This document shows positions 49,621 through 58,471 of a DNA stretch of 64,000 nucleotides, piece by piece. Location of the stretch: the NCBI GenBank assembly GCA_963783145.1, contig CAWAMM010000004.1, positions 124,001-188,000 of the forward strand. Reading direction: 5' to 3'. The notes beneath the pieces were generated by a model. It saw only the letters and a list, made by a program, of their open reading frames with translations. It did no database searches and was not told the origin of the DNA. This DNA is from DATGKG01 sp963783145 (GTDB lineage: Bacteria; Desulfobacterota; Binatia; Binatales; Binataceae). Within the stretch, counting starts at the first letter, position 1, and each line of letters starts with the position of its first letter. The translations under genes were made by a program, and so were the position numbers.

Positions 49621-51618
49621 CTATTCGGGCTGCCACCCAGGCGGCATCTGTTTCTTCGTAGCGACGACAACCTTCCATTGAGGGGGATTTTGCTTTGCGT
49701 CCTCCACCAGCTTGTAACTGCCGATGATTGCGCCACCGCTGTAACAGCAACTGGGATCGCTGCGATTGTAGATTGGCTCGAAGAACTTCCAGGTTCCGCC
49801 CTCAAAATAGGCGTCTCCATATTCCCCGCTCGCCGGAACCGGGACCAATCGATCGTTTTCGATCTTGTAGAAATCGTTACCGTGAAAATGAAAACCATCA
49901 GACGAGGGGATTTCGAGAAAGAATCCGCTTTGCTCAGTGACGCCGGAATCGCTGATGCGCTCGTAGTTCGCCTTGAAGATGGATGGACGCCCATAGTGGA
50001 TTCCCGTTCCGTCCTCCTCCGGGTCGGAGTATATCACCTGCTCTTGTTGGTACTGATCCGGCGCGACTTTCTTCCAGATCACCAATCGATCGGACCGGTC
50101 CTGTCCCGCATGCACAGTGATGATCAATGGTGTGTTGAGCCCGGAGGAATTTGCGAGCGGCACCTTGTCGACCAACTGCGACGGATATTCGTGATCGGAA
50201 TCGGCCGGAATCATCGCATCCATCTGCTTCGCGCTGTACAGACGATTATCCGGACCGGGAAGCTTGTCGCCTGGGGGAGCTTGATTTTTATTCGCGGCCA
50301 CGGCAGCTTTTTGCGCTTCACCGCCAACCTGGAGGAGAGCAGTTGTCGCGCTGCTGCGGACGTCCGAGTTCGGATCTTTAAGCGCGGCCGTAAGAGGCGC
50401 AATCGCTTCGGATGGGATCGGTTTCATGCCCGCAAGCGCATCGGCCGCGTTTTGCCGGACATACAGGTTGGAACTTTTGAGCGCGCGCGCGAGCGCCGGC
50501 ACGGCGGCAGCCCCGATCTCGGAGAGCGGGCCAACTGAATCGGACGGAGGTCGTTCGCCCAGGTAAGCGATCAGCATCTGCGTCAGGTTCGGACAGGGCG
50601 GCTTGATCCCCAATATCGTGCGAAGCAGAAAAATTCGATTGTCAGTGTCATGTGCGAGGGCATTCTCCAGCGCGGAGCACGCCCCAACACCTTCGATCTG
50701 AGCCAGGGCTTGTCCAGCCGGCGCCCGAATGTAGGATTGCTGATCTTTGGCGAGCGCATGTTCCAGAGCGGGAATCGCTGGCTTGGCCGCATCTCCCATT
50801 TTTTGAAGAGCCTCGATCGCGGAGCCGGCCGAAGAGCCATCCCCCTCCATGACCAGCCGGATGAAAATTGGAAGCACTCGGAGATCAGTTGAATCGGCGT
50901 AGTGTAGCGCGAAAGCCGCATAACTTTGCGTCTCCGGGTCGGAATCTTTGAGCGCGCCCGTCAACTCGGACAGCACGGGATCCAGATCCTTGGGTTCGAT
51001 TCTGTTCTTGTCCCTGCGCCCCGCAGCGGACATCTGGGACCAACCGGCCATTGTGTCGATTGCCTGCAGCGCGCCTTTCCGCATCTCCGGGTCACTACCA
51101 CGCAGTTGGTCGAAGAGAAGCGGAAGCACAGGTTTACCTACCGACGACAACTCGTCCATCGCGCCGATACCGATCAAAATCGGCCATACGTCGGGGTCCT
51201 TGGGAGCGAGGCATCCCAGCAGATTCACTCCTATCTGCCGAAAAAGACCGCCGGGCTGAACCGTCCGGACCCAGCGCTGCAGGGTTGGGATCGCGGCGGT
51301 CCCAGCATTACAGATAGCCGACTGGGCGTAGTCCCTGACCTGGTGGTCGCCCCCCTTCGCCTCCACGATCGTGATCATTGTTTGCAGGGTCTCGGATGAA
51401 ACCGGTTCGATGTTGCTGAGAGCCTTGGCTGCGTCGCGCTGTTTCTGGATATCCGGATCATGCAACTGCTGCAGGAGGTGCGCGGTATCCTTGGTACCCT
51501 GGGCGGCATACGCGATGCTCGAGCAGGCTGTCGCGGTCAGAAGGATGACGCTGACGAGCAGCGCGACGCGAGTGTTGGTTCGAAATACTCCGGGCATGAC
51601 TGACACAGAGTTTACCAT
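49621..51618 (-). CDS. Exported HEAT-repeat protein
   Basis: 665 residues from ATG 51618 (ATG 51597 also fits). Signal segment RVALLVSVILLTATACSS, which may be a lipoprotein signal (TATAC) or be cut after AYAA. Residues about 45-480 are HEAT/armadillo-type helical repeats (VLPLLFDQLRGSDPEMRKGALQAIDTM, ALKDSDPETQSYAAFALHYA; ALKDPNSDVRSSATTALLQV), with Ala/Pro-rich turns. The C-terminal part (about 520-665) is beta-rich (GYG, SDGFHFHGNDFYKIEND) with an unmatched Cys pair SCCYSG. Probably a scaffold in the periplasm or outer membrane. Long antisense frames here are shadows. Confidence 0.8.
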   Translation of the reverse strand: MVNSVSVMPGVFRTNTRVALLVSVILLTATACSSIAYAAQGTKDTAHLLQQLHDPDIQKQRDAAKALSNIEPVSSETLQTMITIVEAKGGDHQVRDYAQSAICNAGTAAIPTLQRWVRTVQPGGLFRQIGVNLLGCLAPKDPDVWPILIGIGAMDELSSVGKPVLPLLFDQLRGSDPEMRKGALQAIDTMAGWSQMSAAGRRDKNRIEPKDLDPVLSELTGALKDSDPETQSYAAFALHYADSTDLRVLPIFIRLVMEGDGSSAGSAIEALQKMGDAAKPAIPALEHALAKDQQSYIRAPAGQALAQIEGVGACSALENALAHDTDNRIFLLRTILGIKPPCPNLTQMLIAYLGERPPSDSVGPLSEIGAAAVPALARALKSSNLYVRQNAADALAGMKPIPSEAIAPLTAALKDPNSDVRSSATTALLQVGGEAQKAAVAANKNQAPPGDKLPGPDNRLYSAKQMDAMIPADSDHEYPSQLVDKVPLANSSGLNTPLIITVHAGQDRSDRLVIWKKVAPDQYQQEQVIYSDPEEDGTGIHYGRPSIFKANYERISDSGVTEQSGFFLEIPSSDGFHFHGNDFYKIENDRLVPVPASGEYGDAYFEGGTWKFFEPIYNRSDPSCCYSGGAIIGSYKLVEDAKQNPPQWKVVVATKKQMPPGWQPE

Positions 51619-52039
51619 ACCTATGAGATGATTGGTCGGATCTTGAAAACGAAATTCGCTCCGGTCGCCGGGCAGGCACCAGGTAGTCACATCGTCAACC
51701 GCTGGGCCGGTCAGCGCGATCACTCCCCTCCGCGACTTATGCTTCCCGCGATCGGTGAGAATGCGCGCAAGAACACGAAATCCAGTCACCGACATCGATC
51801 CGCGACGCATTTTCCGCGCGTTGAACGTCGAGACGCGCACTGCCGCTCCGAGGATACGCGCGAGGCCGGTTCGACAATCATCTCGTGAAACCCGTCGACG
51901 TAGGCGTCTTGATCGAGAGCCTTGGATCGCTTTACGCGGCTCGACAGATGACGCGTCGAAAGACCTGTGCAGTTGGGGCGTTCTCTAACGAGGCCGCCGA
52001 TCGTAAATCAGCGGGTCTGAGTCGCCGCCATCTCGATCC
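51619..52039. other. 421 bp without a supported gene
   Basis: Minus-strand frames here are open and continue the HEAT gene frame back to 51840, but start before its signal peptide. I see no family motif, no repeats and no tRNA-like arms. Probably promoter or intergenic DNA for the HEAT gene. Confidence 0.5.
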
Positions 52040-52426
52040 TCACGCCAAGATTGCGAGGAAATCACACTGCACAAGCATCGGTTCCGGCAATTTATAGACG
52101 AGCGTATGACGCGCCGGCCGCGACTTGGGGTCGGGGAACATCTTCACCCAATGCGGATCGATAACCGACCGGGCCGCACGATCGTGGACCCATAGCGTCA
52201 TTTTGAGGATGTCCTCGGTCGTGCCGCCGCCCGCCTCGACAATGCGCTTCACGTTGGCGAACATCGCGGCCACCTGCACTTCGAGGTCGCCACCGATCTT
52301 TCCGGTCACGAGGTCCACTCCTGCGATACCACCCGAGGCGATCATGTTGCCGATCCGTGACGCGGCCGGAATTGGCGTATCACCGTGTCCGAAACCTTCG
52401 ACCTCGATGCTGCGTCTTTTACTCAT
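52040..52426 (-). CDS. RidA/YjgF-family enamine/imine hydrolase
   Basis: 128 residues. RidA fold: ASRIGNMIASGGIAGVDLVTG at the start, VQVAAMFANVKRIVEAGGGTTEDIL helix and the end PARHTLVYKLPEPMLVQCDFLAI, in which an Arg near R105 (PARHT) is kept. RidA proteins hydrolyse enamines and imines, and 2-aminomuconate deaminase (AmnD) belongs here. It follows the LigB-type dioxygenase by 24 bp on the same strand, so a role in the same ring-cleavage pathway is plausible. Confidence 0.9.
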   Translation of the reverse strand: MSKRRSIEVEGFGHGDTPIPAASRIGNMIASGGIAGVDLVTGKIGGDLEVQVAAMFANVKRIVEAGGGTTEDILKMTLWVHDRAARSVIDPHWVKMFPDPKSRPARHTLVYKLPEPMLVQCDFLAILA

Positions 52427-52450
52427 GAGTTGATTCCTTCTTCGCTTCGT

Positions 52451-53443
52451 TCACATCCAGCGGGCGAACGCCAGACCCACGCCGGTGCCTGCGGGAGTGC
52501 GATAGACCGGGACATATTCGACCCAGGTAGTCTTGATGCCATCGAGGATTCCCGCGACTGCGATCCAATTGCGAATCTCAGAAGAACCGGACTTGAGCAG
52601 ATTGACCGGCAGTCTGGATAAGGCGGAGGAGTCGCCGGCTTTCAGAGCATCGATTACCCGATGATCGAGTTCCTCGTTGGTAACGAAATGACTGAGACCG
52701 CCCGAGGCAACCACGGCGACCCGCCGGTTGAGTTTGCTCGCATCGATGGCGGCACGAATTGCGCGGCCGATCGTATAACATCGCGCGGGCGTCGGCTGGT
52801 TGGGTGGATAATAGGTGTTCAGCATTACTGGAACGATTCGCGCGTCGAGCTTCTGCATCAGCCGCGTGACGATGAATCCATACGCATGCCCGAACCCATG
52901 CGTCTCGGGATCGCTCACCTTGACGGATGCACCGATGTCGACTCCTTCATCGATGAGATGCTCGATCAAAGCCCGCGCGAACTCACCATCGCATTCGAAC
53001 TCATGATGCTCATCCATCGCGTACGCTTTGGAAAGAACTTTCATGAATTCGGGATCGCCGATACGGCGCTGTCCGAAGGTGTGCGTAACGGCCTGGTCGC
53101 CATAGAAGATCGAAACCGCGGGCAAGTTACCCGCATCGAAAAGCTCGTGCTGATCGTCGCCCACGATCAGGACCACATCGGGTCGCGCCGCGGTCAGATC
53201 GGCCGCCAATCGATCGAGCGCTGCCTGGACTCTGCGCGATTGCTCCATCAGATGCTCCAGGCTGGCTTCGCGAGCGTAAGAGCGGCCGGTTTGCGCGAGC
53301 TCGTCGTAGGTGCGGTGGATGCCGTCCAGATCGTACAGCTCAGGATTGCTGCGATCGCTGATCGCGCGCTGCTCCCACATCCGCGCTTCGGTTGCCACCA
53401 GTGGACTGTGCGAAGTGCCGAGCCCGAGTACCAACTGTGCCAT
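52451..53443 (-). CDS. LigB-type class III extradiol ring-cleavage dioxygenase
   Basis: 330 residues. Iron and acid/base residues: H12 in GTSHSP, H in VGDDQHELF, H in GFGHAYGF and H in SGGLSHF, plus Glu in SSEIRNW. This is the LigB/AmnB/HpcB superfamily, which cleaves catechol-, protocatechuate-, gallate- or aminophenol-type rings next to the hydroxyl with Fe(II) and O2. The length (330) is more than LigB alone (302), no small LigA subunit gene is next to it. The RidA gene begins 24 bp later, and a divergent Rieske gene lies 154 bp away. Confidence 0.92.
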   Translation of the reverse strand: MAQLVLGLGTSHSPLVATEARMWEQRAISDRSNPELYDLDGIHRTYDELAQTGRSYAREASLEHLMEQSRRVQAALDRLAADLTAARPDVVLIVGDDQHELFDAGNLPAVSIFYGDQAVTHTFGQRRIGDPEFMKVLSKAYAMDEHHEFECDGEFARALIEHLIDEGVDIGASVKVSDPETHGFGHAYGFIVTRLMQKLDARIVPVMLNTYYPPNQPTPARCYTIGRAIRAAIDASKLNRRVAVVASGGLSHFVTNEELDHRVIDALKAGDSSALSRLPVNLLKSGSSEIRNWIAVAGILDGIKTTWVEYVPVYRTPAGTGVGLAFARWM

Positions 53444-53597
53444 CGCTATTACCTAGAACTTGACCAGCCGGAAGGGAAGCGGCGGATTCACTCCTGGATG
53501 CGTCAAATTTCCCGATCGTAATTATTCCCAGCGGCGTGCTATGGAAAATTGAGAATCTGAGACCGTCCGCCGCGGACTACGTTGAACGGAGGAACTG

Positions 53598-54959
53598 ATG
53601 CTCTCCAAGGAAGACAACGAACTATTGTGTCGTGTCAGTCCGGGAACCCCGATGGGCGAGCTGATGCGGCAATATTGGATTCCGGCCTTGCCCTCGAGCG
53701 AGTTTGCGGAACCCGACGGCGCGCCCAAACGGATGCGGCTACTGAGCGAAAATCTCGTGATGTTCCGCGACACCAAAGGACGCATGGGAGCGATGACGGA
53801 ATCGTGCCCCCATCGCGGCGCGAGTCTCTACTTCGGGCGCAACGAGGAATGCGGCTTGCGCTGTGCCTATCACGGCTGGAAATTCGATATCAACGGCGAT
53901 TGCCTTGACCTTCCGACCGAGCCCGATGATCGCCGCCGCGAAGCCTTTCGGGTCAAGGTCAAAGCCAAGGCCTATCCGTGTCGCGACGTGAACCACATGG
54001 TGTGGATTTATATGGGACCGCGCAAAGAACCGCCGCCCCTTCCCGCCTTTGAGGTGAATACCCTGCGCGCGGACTTCGTTGGCAAGCCCAACATCATGAT
54101 GGAGGAGGCGAACTGGCTGCAGAACCTGGAAGGCGATCTGGATTCCGCGCATCTCGACTGGATCCATCGCCGTCTTACCGAGGACAGCCCCAAGCCCGCA
54201 GTCGGAATGCGAGGATTCTGGAACCCTGACCAACGGGCGCCCCGACTCGACGTCGTTCCGACCGAGTACGGAGCTTTCTACACCGCCAAGCGCAGTCTGT
54301 CCGAGGGCGAAGAGTGGCACCGCATCAACCAGTTCATCTTCCCATTCCACAGCATGATCACAATTGGCGCGCCGCACGTGATCAACCTGCGCTCCTTCGT
54401 TCCGATCGATGACCATCATGCGATGCTCATTTCACAAACCGGGCAGACGCATCAGCCAATCGACGAGAAGGAATCGCTCATACGCGCCAACGCTTTCGAT
54501 GAGGTCGGCGGCTACATCGAGCGCACCAACGACCCGCGCAGCTATTTTCTGACCAAGGCCAACAAACGCAACGATTTTATGCGCAACCGCGAGATCGAGA
54601 AGGAATCGATGTTCAACGGCGTGCCCTTTGTTATGAACCTGCAGGATCGAGCGATGACCGAGTTGATGTGCAACGCCGACGGCGAGCCCATCTACGATCG
54701 CACGCAGGAGCACTTGGGATCGTCCGACGCCATGGTCATCGCGGTTCGCAAACAACTACTCAGTGCAGTCCTGCGGTTACAGGATGGAGGTAGCGTTCCC
54801 GCGAATGTTGACAACGTGAGGCTCGACCGAGTGCGTTCGGCCTCGATGCGACTGCCGGTTGGTGCCGACTGGAGAACCATCAGCGAGGCTCCGCGCAACG
54901 CAGACTCGGGTCAGCCGCCGGCTTCGGATCTGCCGCTGATCCTGGAGACCGTCAAGTAA
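53598..54959 (+). CDS. Phthalate-dioxygenase-like Rieske oxygenase
   Basis: 453 residues. Rieske site C70-P-H72 and C89-AY-H92. Mononuclear site in NLEGDLDSAHLDWIHRR (Asp, His, His). C-terminal third is the barrel domain with the family segments (AMTELMCNADGEPIYDR, LGSSDAMVIAVR). Similar throughout to the oxygenase at 56952-58304, so probably an old duplicate with different substrate. Electrons would come from a phthalate-dioxygenase-type reductase not seen nearby. It diverges from the LigB gene (promoters within 53444-53597). Confidence 0.92.
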   Translation: MLSKEDNELLCRVSPGTPMGELMRQYWIPALPSSEFAEPDGAPKRMRLLSENLVMFRDTKGRMGAMTESCPHRGASLYFGRNEECGLRCAYHGWKFDINGDCLDLPTEPDDRRREAFRVKVKAKAYPCRDVNHMVWIYMGPRKEPPPLPAFEVNTLRADFVGKPNIMMEEANWLQNLEGDLDSAHLDWIHRRLTEDSPKPAVGMRGFWNPDQRAPRLDVVPTEYGAFYTAKRSLSEGEEWHRINQFIFPFHSMITIGAPHVINLRSFVPIDDHHAMLISQTGQTHQPIDEKESLIRANAFDEVGGYIERTNDPRSYFLTKANKRNDFMRNREIEKESMFNGVPFVMNLQDRAMTELMCNADGEPIYDRTQEHLGSSDAMVIAVRKQLLSAVLRLQDGGSVPANVDNVRLDRVRSASMRLPVGADWRTISEAPRNADSGQPPASDLPLILETVK

Positions 54960-54972
54960 ACGAGGACTGAGC

Positions 54973-55836
54973 TTAACTGCGACCGGAAAGCTGGCGGCCT
55001 TTGTCTAGTGCCGCGTAACTTCGGGTCGGCGCAGCCATCAGGAAGGTATAACCTTGGCTGAGAATGCGCTCCACATTGTTGGTATCGACGTGAGGATGGC
55101 CAACCGGCACCTTGTGCTCCTTGCAGACCCTGACTATCTGCGCCATCGCCTCCAGGACCGACGGATGCTCGTACTGACGTGGATGGCCTAGCTCCTGACT
55201 CAGGTCTCCTTCACCGATGAGTACCACGCCGATGCCGGGAACCTTGGTGAGTATATCGGTGAGGTTGGCGATTCCTTGAGTGTCTTCGATCATGAGAATG
55301 ACGAGAATCTCACCTTGCGGGTTGAGTGGCCATACGTCAGCCCTGCTATAGTACTGCTGCTGGGTCAGACCCCAGTAGCGGACCGCAGCCGCGGGTCCAT
55401 CACCACGGATCCCCGCCGGCTCGTAAAGCGGCGCGGACTTAAGGCGCGGATAGCGGCACGCTGCAACTGCGTTGTAGGCTTGATCGACGCTGCTGATGTG
55501 CGGCCACACGATTCCGTAAGCACCGAGGTCGAGCGCTTGTTTGGCCAGCCATTGATTCTTCTCTTCGCCATTGGCAGAGACCCTTACGATGGGCGTGACG
55601 GCGGGAGCGGGCGTACCCGCTTGGACAATCTGTCCCCGATTCAACAGATACTGCAGCGAATCACGCAGGGCCCGGATGTCCCATGGGTTATGTTCCATTT
55701 CAAAAACAATTCCGTCGTATCGAGAGCCGGCGAATGCTAGCGCAGAGTCAACGTCGGCAGTGACAAACGAGGTGAAGGCGGGGTGACCTTGTTCGAAAGC
55801 ACGAATGACACCATTGAGTCGCGGAAGTTCTGCCAT
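54973..55836 (-). CDS. HpcH/HpaI-family aldolase
   Basis: 287 residues. TIM-barrel class II aldolase fold: FVTADVDSALAFAGSRYDGIVFEMEHNPWD near the start, metal Glu in LMIEDTQGIANL and Asp in IGEGDLSQELG. Known members split 4-hydroxy-2-oxo acids such as 4-hydroxy-2-oxo-heptanedioate after meta cleavage. This fits the role in the lower part of the pathway: aldol cleavage to pyruvate. It converges with the Rieske gene (13-bp gap) and diverges from the LigJ-like gene. Confidence 0.9.
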   Translation of the reverse strand: MAELPRLNGVIRAFEQGHPAFTSFVTADVDSALAFAGSRYDGIVFEMEHNPWDIRALRDSLQYLLNRGQIVQAGTPAPAVTPIVRVSANGEEKNQWLAKQALDLGAYGIVWPHISSVDQAYNAVAACRYPRLKSAPLYEPAGIRGDGPAAAVRYWGLTQQQYYSRADVWPLNPQGEILVILMIEDTQGIANLTDILTKVPGIGVVLIGEGDLSQELGHPRQYEHPSVLEAMAQIVRVCKEHKVPVGHPHVDTNNVERILSQGYTFLMAAPTRSYAALDKGRQLSGRS

Positions 55837-55918
55837 AGGTTTTCCTCGCGGACCCGCATCCTAGCAGAAACCGTGGCGGGCCTATAACCTCCACGCGTCG
55901 ACGATTAGTGAGGGCCAT

Positions 55919-56971
55919 ATGATCATCGATTGTCACGGGCATTACACCACTGCACCGCGCGAACTGGATCTCTATCGTGAACGGCAACTCGCGCACTTGA
56001 AAGATCCTTCGCGGGTTCCCTCGCCAGCGAGCCCGGCTATCAGCGACGAGGAGCTTCGCTCGAGTGTCGAAAAGGCGCAGCTCAAGATCCAGAAGGAACG
56101 TGGCACCGATCTCACGATCTTCTCGCCGAGGGCGTCGGGCATGGCGCATCATGCGGGCAACGCCGCGACCAGCGTTGCCTGGGCGGAAGTCTGCAATGAC
56201 ATGATTCATCGCATCTGTGCGCTGTACCCGAACAACTTCGTGGGTGTTTGTCAGTTGCCGCAGTCGCCGGGCGTCGCACCAGCTAACTCTGTTGGTGAGC
56301 TGACACGATGCATCGAGAAGCTGGGTTTCATCGGATGCAATCTAAATCCGGACCCCTCGGGCGGTTACTGGACCGATCCGCCGCTAACCGACCGCTGGTG
56401 GTATCCCTTGTACGAAAAGATGGTGGAGCTGGAAGTGCCCGCGATGGTTCATGTCAGCGCGTCCTGTAACCCTAACTTTCATACTACCGGAGGTCACTAT
56501 ATCGCAGCGGACACGACTGTGTTCATGCAATTCCTCAGCTCCGACCTGTTCAAGGATTTCCCCACCCTGAAATTTGTCATCCCCCACGGAGGCGGCGCGG
56601 TGCCCTACCATTGGGGACGCTATCGCGGCCTCGCCCAGGACATGAAGCGTCCACCGCTGGCGGAGCTATTGATGAACAACGTCTATTTCGATACCTGCGT
56701 CTATCACCTTCCGGGTATCGAGCTGCTGACCAAGGTTATTCCAGCGGACAACATTCTCTTTGCGTCTGAAATGGTTGGAGCGGTCAGAGGTATCGATCCC
56801 GAGACAGGATTCCACTTCGACGACACCAAGCGCTACATCGACGCCGTCGCGTGGTTGAATGATGCCGATCGGCGCAAGATCTATGAGGGTAACGCGCGCA
56901 AGGTCTATCCCCGCCTAAAGGTGGGGACAGGCAGCGTTTCGTCTTCGCCGGCTACTTCGCGGCGGCCGTGA
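55919..56971 (+). CDS. ligJ: 4-Oxalomesaconate hydratase-like amidohydrolase (LigJ-type)
   Basis: 350 residues starting MIIDCHGHYTTAPRELD, the exact LigJ/4-oxalomesaconate hydratase start with the D-x-H-x-H metal motif. Other parts: SVAWAEVCNDMIHRICALYP, then CLGFIGCNLNPDPSGG-like segment FIGCNLNPDPSGGYW and HGGGAVPYHWGRYR, ending NILFASEMVG. LigJ hydrates 4-oxalomesaconate in the protocatechuate 4,5-cleavage and gallate pathways; zinc-dependent. The C-terminus is extended by a low-complexity Ser-rich stretch. Its 3' end overlaps the convergent Rieske gene by 20 bp. Confidence 0.85.
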   Translation: MIIDCHGHYTTAPRELDLYRERQLAHLKDPSRVPSPASPAISDEELRSSVEKAQLKIQKERGTDLTIFSPRASGMAHHAGNAATSVAWAEVCNDMIHRICALYPNNFVGVCQLPQSPGVAPANSVGELTRCIEKLGFIGCNLNPDPSGGYWTDPPLTDRWWYPLYEKMVELEVPAMVHVSASCNPNFHTTGGHYIAADTTVFMQFLSSDLFKDFPTLKFVIPHGGGAVPYHWGRYRGLAQDMKRPPLAELLMNNVYFDTCVYHLPGIELLTKVIPADNILFASEMVGAVRGIDPETGFHFDDTKRYIDAVAWLNDADRRKIYEGNARKVYPRLKVGTGSVSSSPATSRRP

Positions 56972-58304
56972 TGGTATCAGTGCCGGCGCGCGGCTGCGGT
57001 GCGCGAATGTTCCCGGCCAAATCGACCGAGGTGCGCGGCTGCGTGGTGTAGGCCTCGAGGAAGTTCTTTTCCTCATCGATCAGAAAATCGCCGGCGTGAG
57101 CTCCAAGGTAGATCTCGGGATTGTCCACTCCCGGTGGAACAATGCCGCGTTCTTTGAGATCGAGCGCCGCCTGAACCAGCCGCCGCCGCGTCTGGATTAC
57201 CATCATATCGCTATGTCCGAGATGCTCATGGCTATGATCGACGATGTCGCCCATGCTTTCCGTGATCGCTTGATCCTGCACATGAATCCCGTCGATACCG
57301 GTGAAGCTGCGGGTGCGTTGGACTTCGCGATCGAGCCGGTAGTCATTGGTCTCGTTCTGGGCCAGGCGCCATCGCCCATACCAGTCGGTGGTGTTGGGCA
57401 GAAATTCCATTCCCAGAGAAAAACCGGCAGGAACTTCGCCGCTGCGCAGTTCACGCGGTCGCGGCGCGTTTCCTTTCCACGACAGATGGACAAACATTGT
57501 ATGAGTGTCGTCCATCGGCACCCATGCGCGAACTATGAGGTGCTTATCAAAGTCACCTTCCGGCGGCATCGTCCAGAATGGAAACGCGAACGGCGCGAAA
57601 CGCCAATAGATGCGTCCGTCGGCGATCCGGCGCGCACCATACATGGTGCCCCATTCGGTCTGCGCGACTTCCAGTGACGGGGCGCGATTGACCAGCGCGT
57701 AGCGCGCCATGTTATCCGCGGGAATGTCGTCGGCCTGGATGGTGCCGGCGTGCAGAAAGCTGAAGTGCGAAGTGTCGATGTCGCCTTCGAGCGCTTGCAG
57801 CCAGTTGCATTCGCGCTGGCAAAGAAACGTCATCATCTCCCGCGGCGGCAGCAGCGCCGGCTCGAGCGCGGGTAGCGACGGCGGTTGCGCGCGCGGCCCC
57901 ATATAAACCCAGATCAAACCGTTGCGCTCGGTGGCCTTATAGGTCTTCGCTTTGACCTTGTCCCGATAGTCATGCTCCGGCGGAACATTCGGCATCTCGA
58001 GGCAATTGCCGTCGGTATCGAATTTCCATCCGTGATAAACGCAGCGCAGTCCGCCTTCCTCATTGCGCCCGTAGAACAATGAGGCGCATCGATGCGGGCA
58101 CCGATGATCCATCACTCCGATCTTGCCCGCGCTGTCGCGAAAGGCGATCAGCTTTTCGCCGAGCAGCATCAGGCGCAACGGTGCGCCGCCTGCGATCAAC
58201 TCGCGCGAGGATGCGGCGGGCAACCAATACTGGCGCATCAATTCGCCCATCGGAGTGCCGGGGCCAACCTGGGTAAGGATTTCGCTTTCCCTTGCAGATG
58301 CCAT
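56952..58304 (-). CDS. Phthalate-dioxygenase-like Rieske oxygenase, paralogue of the 53.6-kb gene
   Basis: 450 residues from ATG 58304. Rieske site C69-P-H71 and C88-VY-H91; mononuclear region ALEGDIDTSHFSFLHAG (Asp, His, His). It shares GPGTPMGELMRQYWLPA with the other Rieske gene (SPGTPMGELMRQYWIPA), then follows the same domain order. Substrate likely a phthalate-, vanillate- or toluate-like ring acid. A longer N-terminus (to 58334) is possible but starts poorly. It is 3'-overlapping with LigJ and stands alone on its strand. Confidence 0.92.
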   Translation of the reverse strand: MASARESEILTQVGPGTPMGELMRQYWLPAASSRELIAGGAPLRLMLLGEKLIAFRDSAGKIGVMDHRCPHRCASLFYGRNEEGGLRCVYHGWKFDTDGNCLEMPNVPPEHDYRDKVKAKTYKATERNGLIWVYMGPRAQPPSLPALEPALLPPREMMTFLCQRECNWLQALEGDIDTSHFSFLHAGTIQADDIPADNMARYALVNRAPSLEVAQTEWGTMYGARRIADGRIYWRFAPFAFPFWTMPPEGDFDKHLIVRAWVPMDDTHTMFVHLSWKGNAPRPRELRSGEVPAGFSLGMEFLPNTTDWYGRWRLAQNETNDYRLDREVQRTRSFTGIDGIHVQDQAITESMGDIVDHSHEHLGHSDMMVIQTRRRLVQAALDLKERGIVPPGVDNPEIYLGAHAGDFLIDEEKNFLEAYTTQPRTSVDLAGNIRAPQPRAGTDTITAAAK

Positions 58305-58471
58305 CGCAGACAACCTCCAGTGATAACGGGCCAACTACTCGGCTATTACAACTGTGCCGCCAGACCGTCAAGCCGATCCGCTAGGCGGTAGGACTTTCGC
58401 AAAAGCAAAGACTGAGATGCTGACTCAAGGTTGCATCGTCATCCAGAAGGCCGCTTCGATCGACAAGCTCC

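Noticed and set aside
49360..50538. A 392-codon plus-strand frame
   Set aside because: Antisense to the HEAT-repeat gene; no features; starts inside the cysteine hydrolase end.
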